Below, one piece after another: positions 37,176-46,030 of a DNA stretch of 64,000 nt (within the stretch, counting starts at the first letter, position 1; the number at the start of each line of letters is the position of its first letter). A program made the translations under genes and the position numbers. The notes under the pieces are model-generated. The model made no database searches. It was not told where the DNA came from and was given only the letters and a program-made list of their open reading frames with translations. The DNA comes from Vibrio plantisponsor (lineage in GTDB: Bacteria; Pseudomonadota; Gammaproteobacteria; Enterobacterales; Vibrionaceae), in assembly GCF_013041605.1 (NCBI RefSeq), contig NZ_JABEQC010000002.1:310001-374000 (forward strand), read 5' to 3'.

Positions 37176-37919
37176 ATGAAAAAGACAATTTTATTAGCTG
37201 CGTTACTGTGTAGCTCTTCTGTTTGGGCTGCTCAATGTAAGATCGATGTGCAAAATGAAGTTCATCTAAGTGGTTCCAGTGTTGAAATTCATACAACCAG
37301 TGGCGATACCGCTGTGATGGATGGTAGCAACCGTCTTTATCTTCATGGTGAACAAATTGAATTAGACAGCTCTCAACAACAAGCAATCCAATCTTACCGA
37401 GAAAGTGTCAGTTCGGCAGTTCCTCGTGCGAAAGAGTTAGCTCAGAAAGGAATGGATGTTGCCAGTGACCTACTAGACGATGTTGCAGCAAGCCTTGATG
37501 CACCAAATGCATTTGAAGGTGTTAAGCAGTCTATGAAAGATTTTTTTGCTGATGTAGAAAGCCGTTATTACCAAGGTGAAGACTTCGTTTTACCCGCCAA
37601 TACCTTTGAATCTATGACTCAGCAATGGCAACAGGATTTTGAAAAAGCAAAAGCAATGTTTAGTCAGGAGTTTTTCTCCAGCGCGTTTGATGCAGTATCT
37701 GAAAAGATGAAACAGGGCGGTGGGATAAACCTGACCGAACTGGGCAACACCATGAGTGAACTAACTGCGAAGTTCGAAGCCCGTTTGAGAGAGCATGAGG
37801 CTACGGTGGAAAAAGAAGGCAAAGAACTGTGTGAATCCCTTGATGATATTGTTGAGCAGGAGCAAGAATTGCACAAAAAGATACCTGAACTAAAGAACTA
37901 CCAAGTATTTACGATCTAA
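37176..37919 (+). CDS. YggN family protein (DUF2884)
   Basis: This is a 247-residue secreted protein with signal peptide MKKTILLAALLCSSSVWA cut before AQCKIDV. The beginning (two short beta repeats, EVHLSGSSVEIHT and NRLYLHGEQIEL) and the long helical remainder fit DUF2884, which includes E. coli YggN, of unknown function. Two Cys (residue 20 and near residue 220) may form a disulfide in the periplasm. It is monocistronic: a terminator follows four bases after the stop. Confidence 0.8.
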   Translation: MKKTILLAALLCSSSVWAAQCKIDVQNEVHLSGSSVEIHTTSGDTAVMDGSNRLYLHGEQIELDSSQQQAIQSYRESVSSAVPRAKELAQKGMDVASDLLDDVAASLDAPNAFEGVKQSMKDFFADVESRYYQGEDFVLPANTFESMTQQWQQDFEKAKAMFSQEFFSSAFDAVSEKMKQGGGINLTELGNTMSELTAKFEARLREHEATVEKEGKELCESLDDIVEQEQELHKKIPELKNYQVFTI

Positions 37920-37922
37920 ACT

Positions 37923-37950
37923 AAAGGAGCGCATTAAGCGCTCCTTTTAC
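37923..37950 (+). terminator. Rho-independent terminator of the yggN-like gene
   Basis: AAAGGAGCGC (37923-37932) and GCGCTCCTTT (37938-37947) form a 10-bp stem with loop ATTAA, ending in a short T-run. Confidence 0.75.
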
Positions 37951-37971
37951 TTTGTAGTGTTTGTAGGTGAG

Positions 37972-39525
37972 ATGATTTTTAACAATATTAGTGTTCGTTG
38001 GATAACGATATTTACCGCTATATCTGTGGTGGTTTGCTTTGTTGCCTGTTATCTCGGGTTTAAATATATCTGGACCTACGATCGTCATGTTACTCAAGCT
38101 GAAGAACTACAGGCAGAGGAAATCGAACGTGTTGAAACTATTATAGAATTCGCCCAACTAAAACTTGGGGATTCGATGGTTGACTATGCGGCGTGGGACG
38201 ACATGGTTGATTTCATTCAGTCTCCAAATGAGGAGTTTGTTGAAGACAGCATAGGTGTTCATTCTTATACCTCACAAGTCATTAATGGTTTTTTTGTCTT
38301 CGCACCGGATAAAACCTTCGTATGGGGTAAAACACTGGATGTGACCACCAATATTCTGGTCGACGATGATCGTTATACGCAATACTTCCCAACCATCCTT
38401 AATGAAGCTAAGAAGCTTGATACCAATTTTGTCAAAGCGATAGTTCGCTTCATTGTTATTGACCATGAGCCGTATTTTGCTGCAACCACTCGAGTTTGTA
38501 TGAGTGATGCGACAGCTTGCGACAAGGGTTATGTGATCTTTTTTAAGAAGCTGTCTAAGAAGTTTGCGGAAGAGGTGCATAAAGCGACGGGTATTCAGAT
38601 TGATATTTTGGTGAATGAAAGTAACACCTTAAATCTTCATCCTATCGAGAATATTTCTTATATCTCTAAGTTGGATTACAGCGGTAATTCCGGCGTGGTG
38701 ATAAAGGTTTACCATCGAGTCAAAATTCCAAGCTTTATTGTTTGGGAAGAGGTGTTTGCACTTTTGGCTTTTTCCATCATGTTCTATTTCATCAATCTTC
38801 TGTTGGCTAAGTCTTTAGTCAAGCCCATCACTAACGCCAATCTGGTATTGGAGAAGTTTCAAGCACAAGGTGGTTTCATTCCCGATGAGTCTTATTTCAT
38901 TTCAAAGGAGATGAAAGGATTTGCTCGAAGTATCAACAAAATCATGAATGATTTAGAGGTAAGCCGACGAGAACTGCGTTGGCAGTCCGAACATGATCCG
39001 CTGACGGAGCTATCTAATCGCCGCCATTTAAAAAGTCGTTTGACGGCTTTTATTGATGACTACCACTTTAGCCATATTGCACTCTATTTGGTGGATGTCG
39101 ATTACTTCAAACTGTACAACGATAATCTAAGCCATATGGATGGTGACAATGCATTAAAGGCTGTTGCTAAGGCACTGGAAGCGATTAAGTACAAAGGAGA
39201 CAAAATAGTTGCCCGTTTTGGAGGAGAAGAGTTTTGTGTTGTCTTCGCCAGTGATGAGCCTCTTGATCTCAGTGAATATGGTCAGAAGTTGAAAGAAGCA
39301 GTTCATAATCTAAGAATCCCACATCCATATATCCCAGTCGCAGGGCGTGAATTTTTGTCGATCAGTATCGGCGGTATTCAAATCGAAAAACCGACAATGG
39401 CTTATTATCAAGAATTGTTTCATCAGGCTGATCAGGCGTTGTATTTGGCTAAGAAGAACGGCCGAGATCAGTACGTTGTACAAGATTTCAACAAGTGTTC
39501 TGTTCATTTAATCGGTGTAAATTAA
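37972..39525 (+). CDS. CHASE4-domain diguanylate cyclase (GGDEF)
   Basis: This predicted inner-membrane enzyme makes cyclic di-GMP. From ATG 37972 it has 517 residues; a GTG five codons earlier is possible and neither start has a strong ribosome binding site. Layout: membrane helix (about 9-30), periplasmic CHASE4 sensor with its typical DYAAWDDMVDFI, a second helix (about 255-275), a short HAMP-like linker, and a GGDEF domain with active motif ARFGGEEFCVVF. The inhibitory RxxD site is not at its usual distance (KYKGDK instead), so product feedback may be weak. The ligand of the sensor domain is unknown. Confidence 0.88.
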   Translation: MIFNNISVRWITIFTAISVVVCFVACYLGFKYIWTYDRHVTQAEELQAEEIERVETIIEFAQLKLGDSMVDYAAWDDMVDFIQSPNEEFVEDSIGVHSYTSQVINGFFVFAPDKTFVWGKTLDVTTNILVDDDRYTQYFPTILNEAKKLDTNFVKAIVRFIVIDHEPYFAATTRVCMSDATACDKGYVIFFKKLSKKFAEEVHKATGIQIDILVNESNTLNLHPIENISYISKLDYSGNSGVVIKVYHRVKIPSFIVWEEVFALLAFSIMFYFINLLLAKSLVKPITNANLVLEKFQAQGGFIPDESYFISKEMKGFARSINKIMNDLEVSRRELRWQSEHDPLTELSNRRHLKSRLTAFIDDYHFSHIALYLVDVDYFKLYNDNLSHMDGDNALKAVAKALEAIKYKGDKIVARFGGEEFCVVFASDEPLDLSEYGQKLKEAVHNLRIPHPYIPVAGREFLSISIGGIQIEKPTMAYYQELFHQADQALYLAKKNGRDQYVVQDFNKCSVHLIGVN

Positions 39526-39650
39526 TTATTACGCAATAAATGCCAATTAATTGTTTATTAAAGCAGCAAACTGTACTGGTGTTTATTGTGTCACTAGTCA
39601 ATTTCATTTAATGTACTAGCCAACTAGTTTGGTGATATTTGTGAGTAGTA

Positions 39651-41006
39651 ATGACATCGAGTAATACCCGCGAAACTTTTGGTTCACGCCTTGGGTTTGT
39701 TTTGGCCGCAGCAGGTGCTGCAGTTGGCCTTGGAAATATTTGGGGTTTCCCCACTCAGGCTGCCAGTAATGGCGGTGGCGCATTCCTGTTAGTCTATTTG
39801 GTTCTCATTTTAGTGGTTGCGTTCCCTATGCTGGTGGTTGAAATGGCAATTGGACGTTCAGGACAAGCAAACCCTGTTGATAGTATGCGCTCACTGACGC
39901 CTAATCCTACAGCTAAGAAAGCTGGAGCATTAGTCGGTTGGTTGGGTTTGAGTGTTCCAAGTGCCGTGCTGGCGTTTTATAGCATCGTAGGTGGCTGGAT
40001 CATCTGCTTTATGCTTGGGGCAATTACAGATTTGCTGGGTATGGAAAGTGCGACTGCTTGGTTTAAAGGCTTTAGCGTTGAGCGTAACTTATTTGGTACT
40101 TTAGTATTTTATGTGCTCACGATCTTGATTGTTCAAGGTGGCGTAAAACAAGGTATTGAAAAGTGGTCAACTCGCTTAATGCCAGCGCTGTTTGTTCTAT
40201 TTGGTGTTCTGTTCATCTACATCATGATGCAGCCGGGTGCTATGCAAGGTCTGCAACACTATCTTGTTCCGGATTTTGAAAAGATTTTTGATCGCAAAAT
40301 GATCTTAGCTGCGATGGGGCAGGGATTCTTCTCTCTGACCATTGGTGGCTGTTCAATGCTTATCTACGGTTCTTACCTAAGTAAGAAAGAGAATCTGCCG
40401 AAAATGGCGATGAACGTGACTTTGGTTGATACAGGTGTTGCTTTTATTGCGGGTCTTGTTGTCCTTCCTGCAATGTTTGTAGCTATGAACAAAGGCGTTC
40501 AGATATACGCAGAAGATGGTTCGCTACTGAGCTCGGATACTTTAGTCTTTACGGTTCTACCTTTAATGTTCGATAGCCTAGGCGTACTGGGGCAGTTATT
40601 TGCAATCGTGTTCTTCTTGTTATTAACGATTGCTGCGTTAACGTCTTCAATCTCTATGTTGGAATGTCCAGTCGCTTTGGTATCAGAACGTTTTAACACT
40701 AAGCGCACACCAACCAGCTGGGTCTTAGGTGGCTTAATCGCGCTATTCAGTGTGGTGATTGTTTACAACTTCGGTGAACTGTTTGGCCTAGTGGCCACCA
40801 CGGCTACGCAATACTTACAACCGACTGCAGCATTGATGTTCTGTTTGTTTGGTGGCTGGGTATGGAATCGCAACGCTAAGCTCAAAGAGTTGGAGCAAGG
40901 CTTCCCAGAGTTCCGTCAAAGTACTTTTGGAAAAATCTGGCCTTGGTATGTGAAATTTGTCTGCCCAATTTTAGTGGCAACGGTTATCTGGGCTTCATTT
41001 GGTTAA
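39651..41006 (+). CDS. Neurotransmitter:sodium symporter family transporter
   Basis: This 451-residue LeuT-fold carrier is likely to import an amino acid with Na+. The N-terminal helix 1 motif AAAGAAVGLGNIWGFP, with its unwound GLGN, is the family signature for Na+ and substrate binding, and FFSLTIGGCSMLIYGSYL is the helix 6 region. The length and the number of hydrophobic segments suggest the 11-helix bacterial subgroup. The substrate cannot be read from sequence. It would use the Na+ gradient set up by Na+-NQR. A strong terminator follows. Confidence 0.9.
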   Translation: MTSSNTRETFGSRLGFVLAAAGAAVGLGNIWGFPTQAASNGGGAFLLVYLVLILVVAFPMLVVEMAIGRSGQANPVDSMRSLTPNPTAKKAGALVGWLGLSVPSAVLAFYSIVGGWIICFMLGAITDLLGMESATAWFKGFSVERNLFGTLVFYVLTILIVQGGVKQGIEKWSTRLMPALFVLFGVLFIYIMMQPGAMQGLQHYLVPDFEKIFDRKMILAAMGQGFFSLTIGGCSMLIYGSYLSKKENLPKMAMNVTLVDTGVAFIAGLVVLPAMFVAMNKGVQIYAEDGSLLSSDTLVFTVLPLMFDSLGVLGQLFAIVFFLLLTIAALTSSISMLECPVALVSERFNTKRTPTSWVLGGLIALFSVVIVYNFGELFGLVATTATQYLQPTAALMFCLFGGWVWNRNAKLKELEQGFPEFRQSTFGKIWPWYVKFVCPILVATVIWASFG

Positions 41007-41020
41007 TCCAAACTGAAACA

Positions 41021-41053
41021 AAAAAACCTTGGTAGTGATACCAAGGTTTTTTT
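41021..41053. terminator. Bidirectional terminator
   Basis: AAAAAACCTTGGTA (41021-41034) and TACCAAGGTTTTTT (41039-41052) form a 14-bp stem with loop GTGA. A T-run on both strands serves the NSS gene and the convergent AstE-like gene. Confidence 0.9.
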
Positions 41054-41084
41054 ATGCATGAAGAACAGAGACTGAATGTTCTCT

Positions 41085-42164
41085 TTATTCTGCTGGGGAT
41101 GGAGGCATGATTTGGCCAGTGGTGAGTGGTTCTAAATCCACTTCAATCACTTCTTCTATGAAATCACCAACCAGTTGTTCCACCATATCATCGTCTTGAG
41201 TAAAGTAGGCGAGGTGGAATACTGCGTCACCTTCATTCACTAACGGCAGGGTTTGTTGACCGATAACAATACCCCCTTTGTTGGCTTTCACTTCGACTTC
41301 GACGTTGCCCAGAGGCGAGTTAATGTAAGCCAATACTTGGCCTTTTTCTACACGATCGCCGAGTGACACTACCGTACGCAATATGCCATCGGCTTCTGCG
41401 CGTAACCAACTGGTCGATTTTGCAATCACAGAGCTTGGCAACTTCTTGCGGCTGGCTCTCAGCATACCAATAGCTTGCATCACGCGTTTGACGCCAACGA
41501 CACCAGCACTGATTGCAATAGGCTCAAAACGAAGGGCTTCACCTGCTTCATAAGTAAGTACCGTGATCCCCGATTTTTCTGCTTCACTTCGCAGAGAACC
41601 CATTCTGAGCGGAGAATCCAGTATTACAGGCGTCGCGAAAGCCTGAGCGATACGCAGTGTTTCTGGGTTGCTTAAGTCTGCTCGAACTTGAGGGAGGTTT
41701 GTTCTGTGAATTGCGCCAGTGTGCAGATCAATAATGTAATCACATTTCAACGCGACTTGAGAAAAGAAGATATGCGCCATTCGAGAGGCCAATGAGCCAG
41801 TGTCACTGCCCGGGAAACAGCGGTTAAGATCGCGTCTGTCTGGTAAGTATCGTGATTTATGAATGAAGCCAAATACGTTCACGATAGGTACGGTAATGAG
41901 CGTACCTTTGAGCTTTTTAGGATCGATGGAGTTGATAAGCTGTCTTACGATTTCAACGCCATTGAGTTCATCACCATGAATGGCGGCGTTAACCATAAGT
42001 ACCGGACCCGGTGAAGCGCCATGGATAATTTCGATAGGAATGGAAAGGGGCGAATGAGTATAGAGTTTCGCACCTTCCAGTTCGATGACTTGCTTGGTCG
42101 CTGGGGGAATCTTCTCCCCCAGAAATTCGTATGCTGTATTCTTATATTTTCTAGCCTTTACCAC
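41085..42164 (-). CDS. Succinylglutamate desuccinylase/aspartoacylase family protein
   Basis: This zinc-dependent M14-type deacylase of about 360 residues has metal ligands in [12 protein letters not shown] (His, Glu) and a later IIDLHTG (His). The catalytic region ([11 protein letters not shown]) is followed by a C-terminal barrel-sandwich domain ([14 protein letters not shown]). It is not next to other ast genes, so arginine catabolism is unlikely. The substrate may be an N-acyl or glutamyl peptide linked to RimK. GTG 42164 has AAGGAC upstream; an ATG at 42191 would extend it by nine codons. It overlaps the end of rimK, so the three genes form one operon. Confidence 0.82.
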   Translation of the reverse strand: MVKARKYKNTAYEFLGEKIPPATKQVIELEGAKLYTHSPLSIPIEIIHGASPGPVLMVNAAIHGDELNGVEIVRQLINSIDPKKLKGTLITVPIVNVFGFIHKSRYLPDRRDLNRCFPGSDTGSLASRMAHIFFSQVALKCDYIIDLHTGAIHRTNLPQVRADLSNPETLRIAQAFATPVILDSPLRMGSLRSEAEKSGITVLTYEAGEALRFEPIAISAGVVGVKRVMQAIGMLRASRKKLPSSVIAKSTSWLRAEADGILRTVVSLGDRVEKGQVLAYINSPLGNVEVEVKANKGGIVIGQQTLPLVNEGDAVFHLAYFTQDDDMVEQLVGDFIEEVIEVDLEPLTTGQIMPPSPAE

Positions 42165-43056
42165 GTGTTTTAGTCCTTTTACTTGCCGCATTTTTCTCTA
42201 GAAATTCGACAATCATACCGGCGATATCTTTTCCGGTTGCAGCTTCAATACCTTCTAAGCCCGGTGAAGAGTTTACTTCCATGACCAATGGTCCTCTTGC
42301 AGAACGAAGTAAATCAACGCCAGCGACATTGAGCCCCATGATTTTAGCGGCTTCAATAGCTGTTTTACGTTCTTGTGGTGTGATCTTAACCAGTGATGCT
42401 GAACCACCACGGTGAAGGTTCGAACGAAACTCGCCCTCGGCCCCTTGTCGCTTCATTGCTGCGATAACTTTATCACCAATGACGAAACAGCGAATATCCG
42501 CACCGCCTGCTTCTTTAATATATTCTTGAACCATGATGTTCGCTTTCAGGCCCATGAATGCTTCGATTACACTTTCTGCTGCTTTACGAGTTTCAGCAAG
42601 CACAACACCGATGCCTTGAGTGCCTTCAAGCAATTTAATCACAACGGGTGCACCGCCAACCATGTCTAGCAGGTCTTTAACATCGTCAGGCTTACTCGCA
42701 AAACCGGTAATTGGCATACCAATCCCTTTACGAGAAAGCAGCTGCATTGAGCGCAGCTTATCTCTTGAGCGGCTGATAGCGACAGATTCGTTAGCTGGAT
42801 AGACACCCATCATTTCAAATTGACGTAATACCGCTGTGCCATAAAAAGTAACTGACGCGCCAATTCGCGGAATAACCGCATCAAATCCAGCCAGCTCTTC
42901 ACCCTTAAAATGGATTTCAGGTTTGTCTGAATTGATATTCATGTAACAACGTAAAGCATCAATCACTTTTACTTCGTGTCCACGCTGCTTACAAGCCTCG
43001 ATTAAACGCTTGGTTGAATATAGCGAAGAGTTGCGTGACAGAATACCAATTTTCAT
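42151..43056 (-). CDS. rimK: RimK: ribosomal protein S6 glutamate ligase
   Basis: RimK is an ATP-grasp ligase that adds glutamates to the C-terminus of ribosomal protein S6 and, in E. coli, also makes poly-alpha-glutamate. The 301 residues match E. coli (300). ATP-grasp motifs are [19 protein letters not shown] (phosphate-binding Lys and Gly-rich loop) and [14 protein letters not shown] (metal-binding Glu and Asn). The start ATG overlaps the protease stop (ATGA). Confidence 0.93.
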   Translation of the reverse strand: MKIGILSRNSSLYSTKRLIEACKQRGHEVKVIDALRCYMNINSDKPEIHFKGEELAGFDAVIPRIGASVTFYGTAVLRQFEMMGVYPANESVAISRSRDKLRSMQLLSRKGIGMPITGFASKPDDVKDLLDMVGGAPVVIKLLEGTQGIGVVLAETRKAAESVIEAFMGLKANIMVQEYIKEAGGADIRCFVIGDKVIAAMKRQGAEGEFRSNLHRGGSASLVKITPQERKTAIEAAKIMGLNVAGVDLLRSARGPLVMEVNSSPGLEGIEAATGKDIAGMIVEFLEKNAASKRTKTRGKG

Positions 43057-43496
43057 AACTTGGGTGCCTCAAAAGGAATTAAAAACGATGCGGTTGGATC
43101 AACAATAATCCTATGGTGCATCGCGGTGCGACCTAAAAGCATGCGGAATGCCATATTTTCTCTATTCGTTAATGTAATTTCCGCAGGCCACGTTTGTCCG
43201 CCTAAACTGATGTCGGACTTAATAACGAAACGAGATTCTTCATGACCACCTGAGTCTCGTACTGTTCTCTCTTCTATTACTTCAGCCTCACAAACTACCA
43301 CAGTATCCACATCATGTTGATTTGGGTGGATCCAGAAGCGAACCCAAAGTTTATCTTCTTTAGTAAAGCTCTCTAACTTAAATGCGTGTAAGCAAGATGT
43401 ACGGGCTCCGGTATCGATTTTCGCTTTAATTTTTTCAATACCTAACCCAGGAAGGCTAAGTCTCTCTCGCCATCCGACAGTCATTTTTTCTTTCAT
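43053..43496 (-). CDS. Retropepsin-like putative ATP-dependent zinc protease (DUF785)
   Basis: This 147-residue protein of the PF05618 family has an aspartic-protease-like motif [14 protein letters not shown] and a second stretch [12 protein letters not shown]. In Pseudomonas a member (RimB) is encoded with rimK and proposed to remove or control S6 glutamate tails. Here it lies immediately upstream of rimK with a four-base overlap. The start may be Met1 (43496) or Met5 (43484); neither has a strong ribosome binding site. Protease activity is inferred from the fold only. Confidence 0.8.
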   Translation of the reverse strand: MKEKMTVGWRERLSLPGLGIEKIKAKIDTGARTSCLHAFKLESFTKEDKLWVRFWIHPNQHDVDTVVVCEAEVIEERTVRDSGGHEESRFVIKSDISLGGQTWPAEITLTNRENMAFRMLLGRTAMHHRIIVDPTASFLIPFEAPKL

Positions 43497-43700
43497 CGCA
43501 GTATCTTAGTGTTTTGTTTGGAATTTATTTAAGGCTGAATTGGAGAACAGCCCGCATATGCGTCATGAAGACGTAATGCCCTGAATAGAGTGTGGTGAAC
43601 TTCTCTGGGAACTTCAAGGACGCGCACTCTAACAGCAGTGATTAATCTCTCGCTAATGAAAAAAAATGGTCGTATCGACAAAAAATATTTGTTCATAAGC

Positions 43701-43729
43701 GAAAAAGCCGAAGTTGTTAACTTCGGCTT
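43701..43729 (-). terminator. Rho-independent terminator of pepD
   Basis: AAGCCGAAGTT (43705-43715) and AACTTCGGCTT (43719-43729) form an 11-bp stem with loop GTT. On the minus strand it runs into a T-tract, 27 bp past the pepD stop. Confidence 0.85.
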
Positions 43730-43755
43730 AATGTCAGGCTTTTATGGTGGAAAAC

Positions 43756-45228
43756 TTAAGATTTAGCTGGGATATTTTCCAATAGTGCAATCATTTGTTC
43801 CCAGAATAATCCGACGGTATCGATCTTCACTTTTTCGTCTGGAGAGTGTGGGAATTTGATGGTTGGACCAAATGAAACCATGTCCATATTTGGATAAGGT
43901 TTCTTAAATAGACCACATTCAAGACCTGCGTGAATCACCATGATATTTGGCTTATTGCCGTAGATACCTTCATACATGTCACGGAAGATATGCATGATTT
44001 CTGAATCTGCGTCTGGCTTCCAGCCTGGGTAAGCGCCTGAGAATTGAATTGATGCACCCGCGAGTTCAGCGACGGACCCTAGCATACCTTCAACCTGACT
44101 ACGACCAGAATCGATCAGTGAACGGATTAGGCAAAGTACGGTGACTTGGTTCTCTTCCGTTTTAATCACGCCTACGTTTAATGACGTTTCTACCACACCT
44201 TCAATGTCATCACTCATACGGATAACGCCGTTAGGGCAAGCGTTTAGTGCAGCAATAAATGGTTTCTGCGTTTCAACTGTAAACATATCAACAGCAGTTG
44301 GCTGAGCTTCGTAGAATGTGACAATGTTAGTTTCAACTTTACCAAGCTCTTCTTTTATTAGATTGGTATAGAAGCTGTATAGCTCGGCTAACTTCGCTTC
44401 ATTTTCAGCAGGAAGAGCCACTGTCACGAATGCTTCACGCGGAATGGCATTACGTAAGCTACCACCACGGAACTCGACTAAGCGCAGATCCAGCTCGTTA
44501 GCGTGACCAGCTAAGAAACGAGCTAGTAATTTGTTTGCGTTGCCACGACCCGTATGGATATCACAGCCAGAGTGACCGCCTTTCAGACCTTTAAGTACTA
44601 GTTGACGAGTGACAAAATTGCTTGGGATCGCTTCACGTTTGATGTCGAACTTCATTGAAGCATCAACGCCACCAGCACAACCCATGTAAACTTCGCCTTC
44701 TTGCTCAGAATCGGTGTTTAGAAGAATTTCACCTTCTAACCAACCCGCTTCAAGACCGAATGCGCCAGTCATTCCTGCTTCTTCATCGATAGTCAGCAAA
44801 ACTTCTAGTGGACCGTGTTTGATGTCGGTTGAAGCTAGTACAGCTAAACATGCCGCCATGCCCATACCGTTGTCAGCGCCGAGTGTTGTGCCTTTTGCCG
44901 TTACCCATTCGCCGTCAATATAAGGATGGATTGGATCTTTAGTGAAGTCATGGTCGGTGTCTTCGTTCTTCTGAGGAACCATATCGATATGCGCCTGAAG
45001 CACGACACCTTTCTTATTCTCCATTCCCAGAGTCGCTGGCTTTTTGATAAACAGGTTACCTGTTGTATCGCGGCGAACTTCCAAGCCTAGCTCTGTTACC
45101 CAACCAATAATGGCTTGTGCTAGTGCTTCTTCATGTTTCGAAGGGTGTGGAATTGAGCAGATTTTATCGAAAAACTGCCAAACTGGAGCAGGTGATAGGG
45201 TGCTAATTTCAGAATGAAACTCAGACAT
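43756..45228 (-). CDS. pepD: Cytosolic aminoacyl-histidine dipeptidase PepD
   Basis: PepD is an M20C metallopeptidase that hydrolyses Xaa-His dipeptides such as carnosine, and Cys-Gly. The 490-residue protein shows the first zinc motif VLQAHIDMVPQ (His, Asp), LGADNGMGMA (bridging Asp), TIDEEAGMTGA (Glu-Glu pair) and HAGLECGLF near the end (His, Glu). Length equals the family (E. coli 485). It is monocistronic with a terminator and is divergent from the candidate ncRNA and purine permease. Confidence 0.95.
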   Translation of the reverse strand: MSEFHSEISTLSPAPVWQFFDKICSIPHPSKHEEALAQAIIGWVTELGLEVRRDTTGNLFIKKPATLGMENKKGVVLQAHIDMVPQKNEDTDHDFTKDPIHPYIDGEWVTAKGTTLGADNGMGMAACLAVLASTDIKHGPLEVLLTIDEEAGMTGAFGLEAGWLEGEILLNTDSEQEGEVYMGCAGGVDASMKFDIKREAIPSNFVTRQLVLKGLKGGHSGCDIHTGRGNANKLLARFLAGHANELDLRLVEFRGGSLRNAIPREAFVTVALPAENEAKLAELYSFYTNLIKEELGKVETNIVTFYEAQPTAVDMFTVETQKPFIAALNACPNGVIRMSDDIEGVVETSLNVGVIKTEENQVTVLCLIRSLIDSGRSQVEGMLGSVAELAGASIQFSGAYPGWKPDADSEIMHIFRDMYEGIYGNKPNIMVIHAGLECGLFKKPYPNMDMVSFGPTIKFPHSPDEKVKIDTVGLFWEQMIALLENIPAKS

Positions 45229-45532
45229 AGATGACTCCTTTATTTATCTATACCCCGATTAAATGGTGAAGAAAGGTTGTATATGTAGAGAAAAAACCTG
45301 TCTGATGGGGCAATACTTGTGTGACAGCATACCATTGAGTCGTTGAATCTAGTAGTGGCAAGAAAAAGGATTTTTATGGAGTGTAGATAGATAAATGCGT
45401 TGCAACTCGAAATGTATAACTTATTTACTCAATAAGTTGCACTTGTTTTGCTATATACTTCAAAAATAAAACACAATTAATGTAATTTTATTACCTTTAT
45501 TATCGGAATTATTGTAAGTTTTATAGCGAATG

Positions 45533-45548
45533 TGTGATTTAACTCACT
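45533..45548. promoter_or_regulatory. CRP-like site
   Basis: TGTGATTTAACTCACT fits TGTGA-N6-TCACA with one mismatch. It lies just upstream of a TTGTAA-N16-TACATT promoter candidate (45555-45560 and 45577-45582), centred about 48 bp from the predicted transcript start near 45589, and 305 bp from divergent pepD. Confidence 0.55.
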
Positions 45549-45588
45549 ATTAGTTTGTAATATATTTTCTTTGTGGTACATTAATAAC

Positions 45589-45822
45589 CAATCCGAAAGC
45601 GGTGCTTTCGAAGCCAGTTTACCTTCGTAATATTAATGAAAGATGTTGTGTCGATCGGCAATGTTACACCCCACACGCTTTGGTGAGTGAGACCAAATGC
45701 ATGTGATTTGAACAGTAATGTTCACCCCCATATATTGGAATTTGTTTTTAGCCACAGCTTGGTGAACCAAGAGTGGTTAATGTGATTCACCGCCACCTGT
45801 ATCTCAGGTGGCGTTTTTTTTG
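45589..45822 (+). ncRNA. Candidate structured small RNA upstream of the purine permease
   Basis: This stretch of about 230 bp has a promoter candidate and CRP-like site in front. It holds hairpins at 45594-45610 (CGAAAGC/GCTTTCG), 45679-45697 (TTTGGT/ACCAAA) and 45751-45777 (GCCAC-CTTGG/CCAAG-GTGGT, loop TGAA). It ends in a near-ideal terminator at 45791-45821. GGTGAA (45761-45766) in the third hairpin can also pair with TTCACC at 45721-45726 or 45786-45791. It has no plausible coding frame. It may be a trans-acting sRNA or a terminated leader of the permease. A separate TATAAT promoter downstream favours an independent RNA gene. I did not match it to a known RNA family. Confidence 0.5.
45791..45821 (+). 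terminator. Strong terminator ending the candidate ncRNA
   Basis: CGCCACCTG (45791-45799) and CAGGTGGCG (45805-45813) form a 9-bp GC-rich stem with loop TATCT, followed by eight T residues. No open gene on the plus strand precedes it, which is why a noncoding transcript is inferred. Confidence 0.9.
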
Positions 45823-45945
45823 CTTTAAATTTGTTCACTTACAAATCTTTAACAAGTTCTTACTGTTTTGTTGAAATGTACTTATTTTTATGAAGAACTA
45901 TGCATAAGTAGTTCTTGGTACTTTCAAAATCAAAATAAATTCGGT

Positions 45946-46007
45946 CTGGAATTTGTGATCTGATGTCTTTATAATCTGCGCCCAATCGTTTACGCAACCG
46001 TTTACTT
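45946..46007 (+). promoter_or_regulatory. Promoter and PurR-like operator of the purine permease
   Basis: A consensus -10 TATAAT lies at 45970-45975, with only a weak -35 (TGGAAT, 45947-45952). ACGCAACCGTTTACTT (45992-46007) matches 13 of 16 positions of the PurR palindrome ACGCAAACGTTTGCGT and would lie just after the transcript start, a position where PurR represses. Confidence 0.6.
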
Positions 46008-46030
46008 TTTACCTTTATTAGGACTCGATC

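Noticed and set aside
45589..45822. Purine riboswitch or Qrr sRNA
   Set aside because: The purine-aptamer junction sequences and the conserved Qrr target-pairing region are not found in this stretch.
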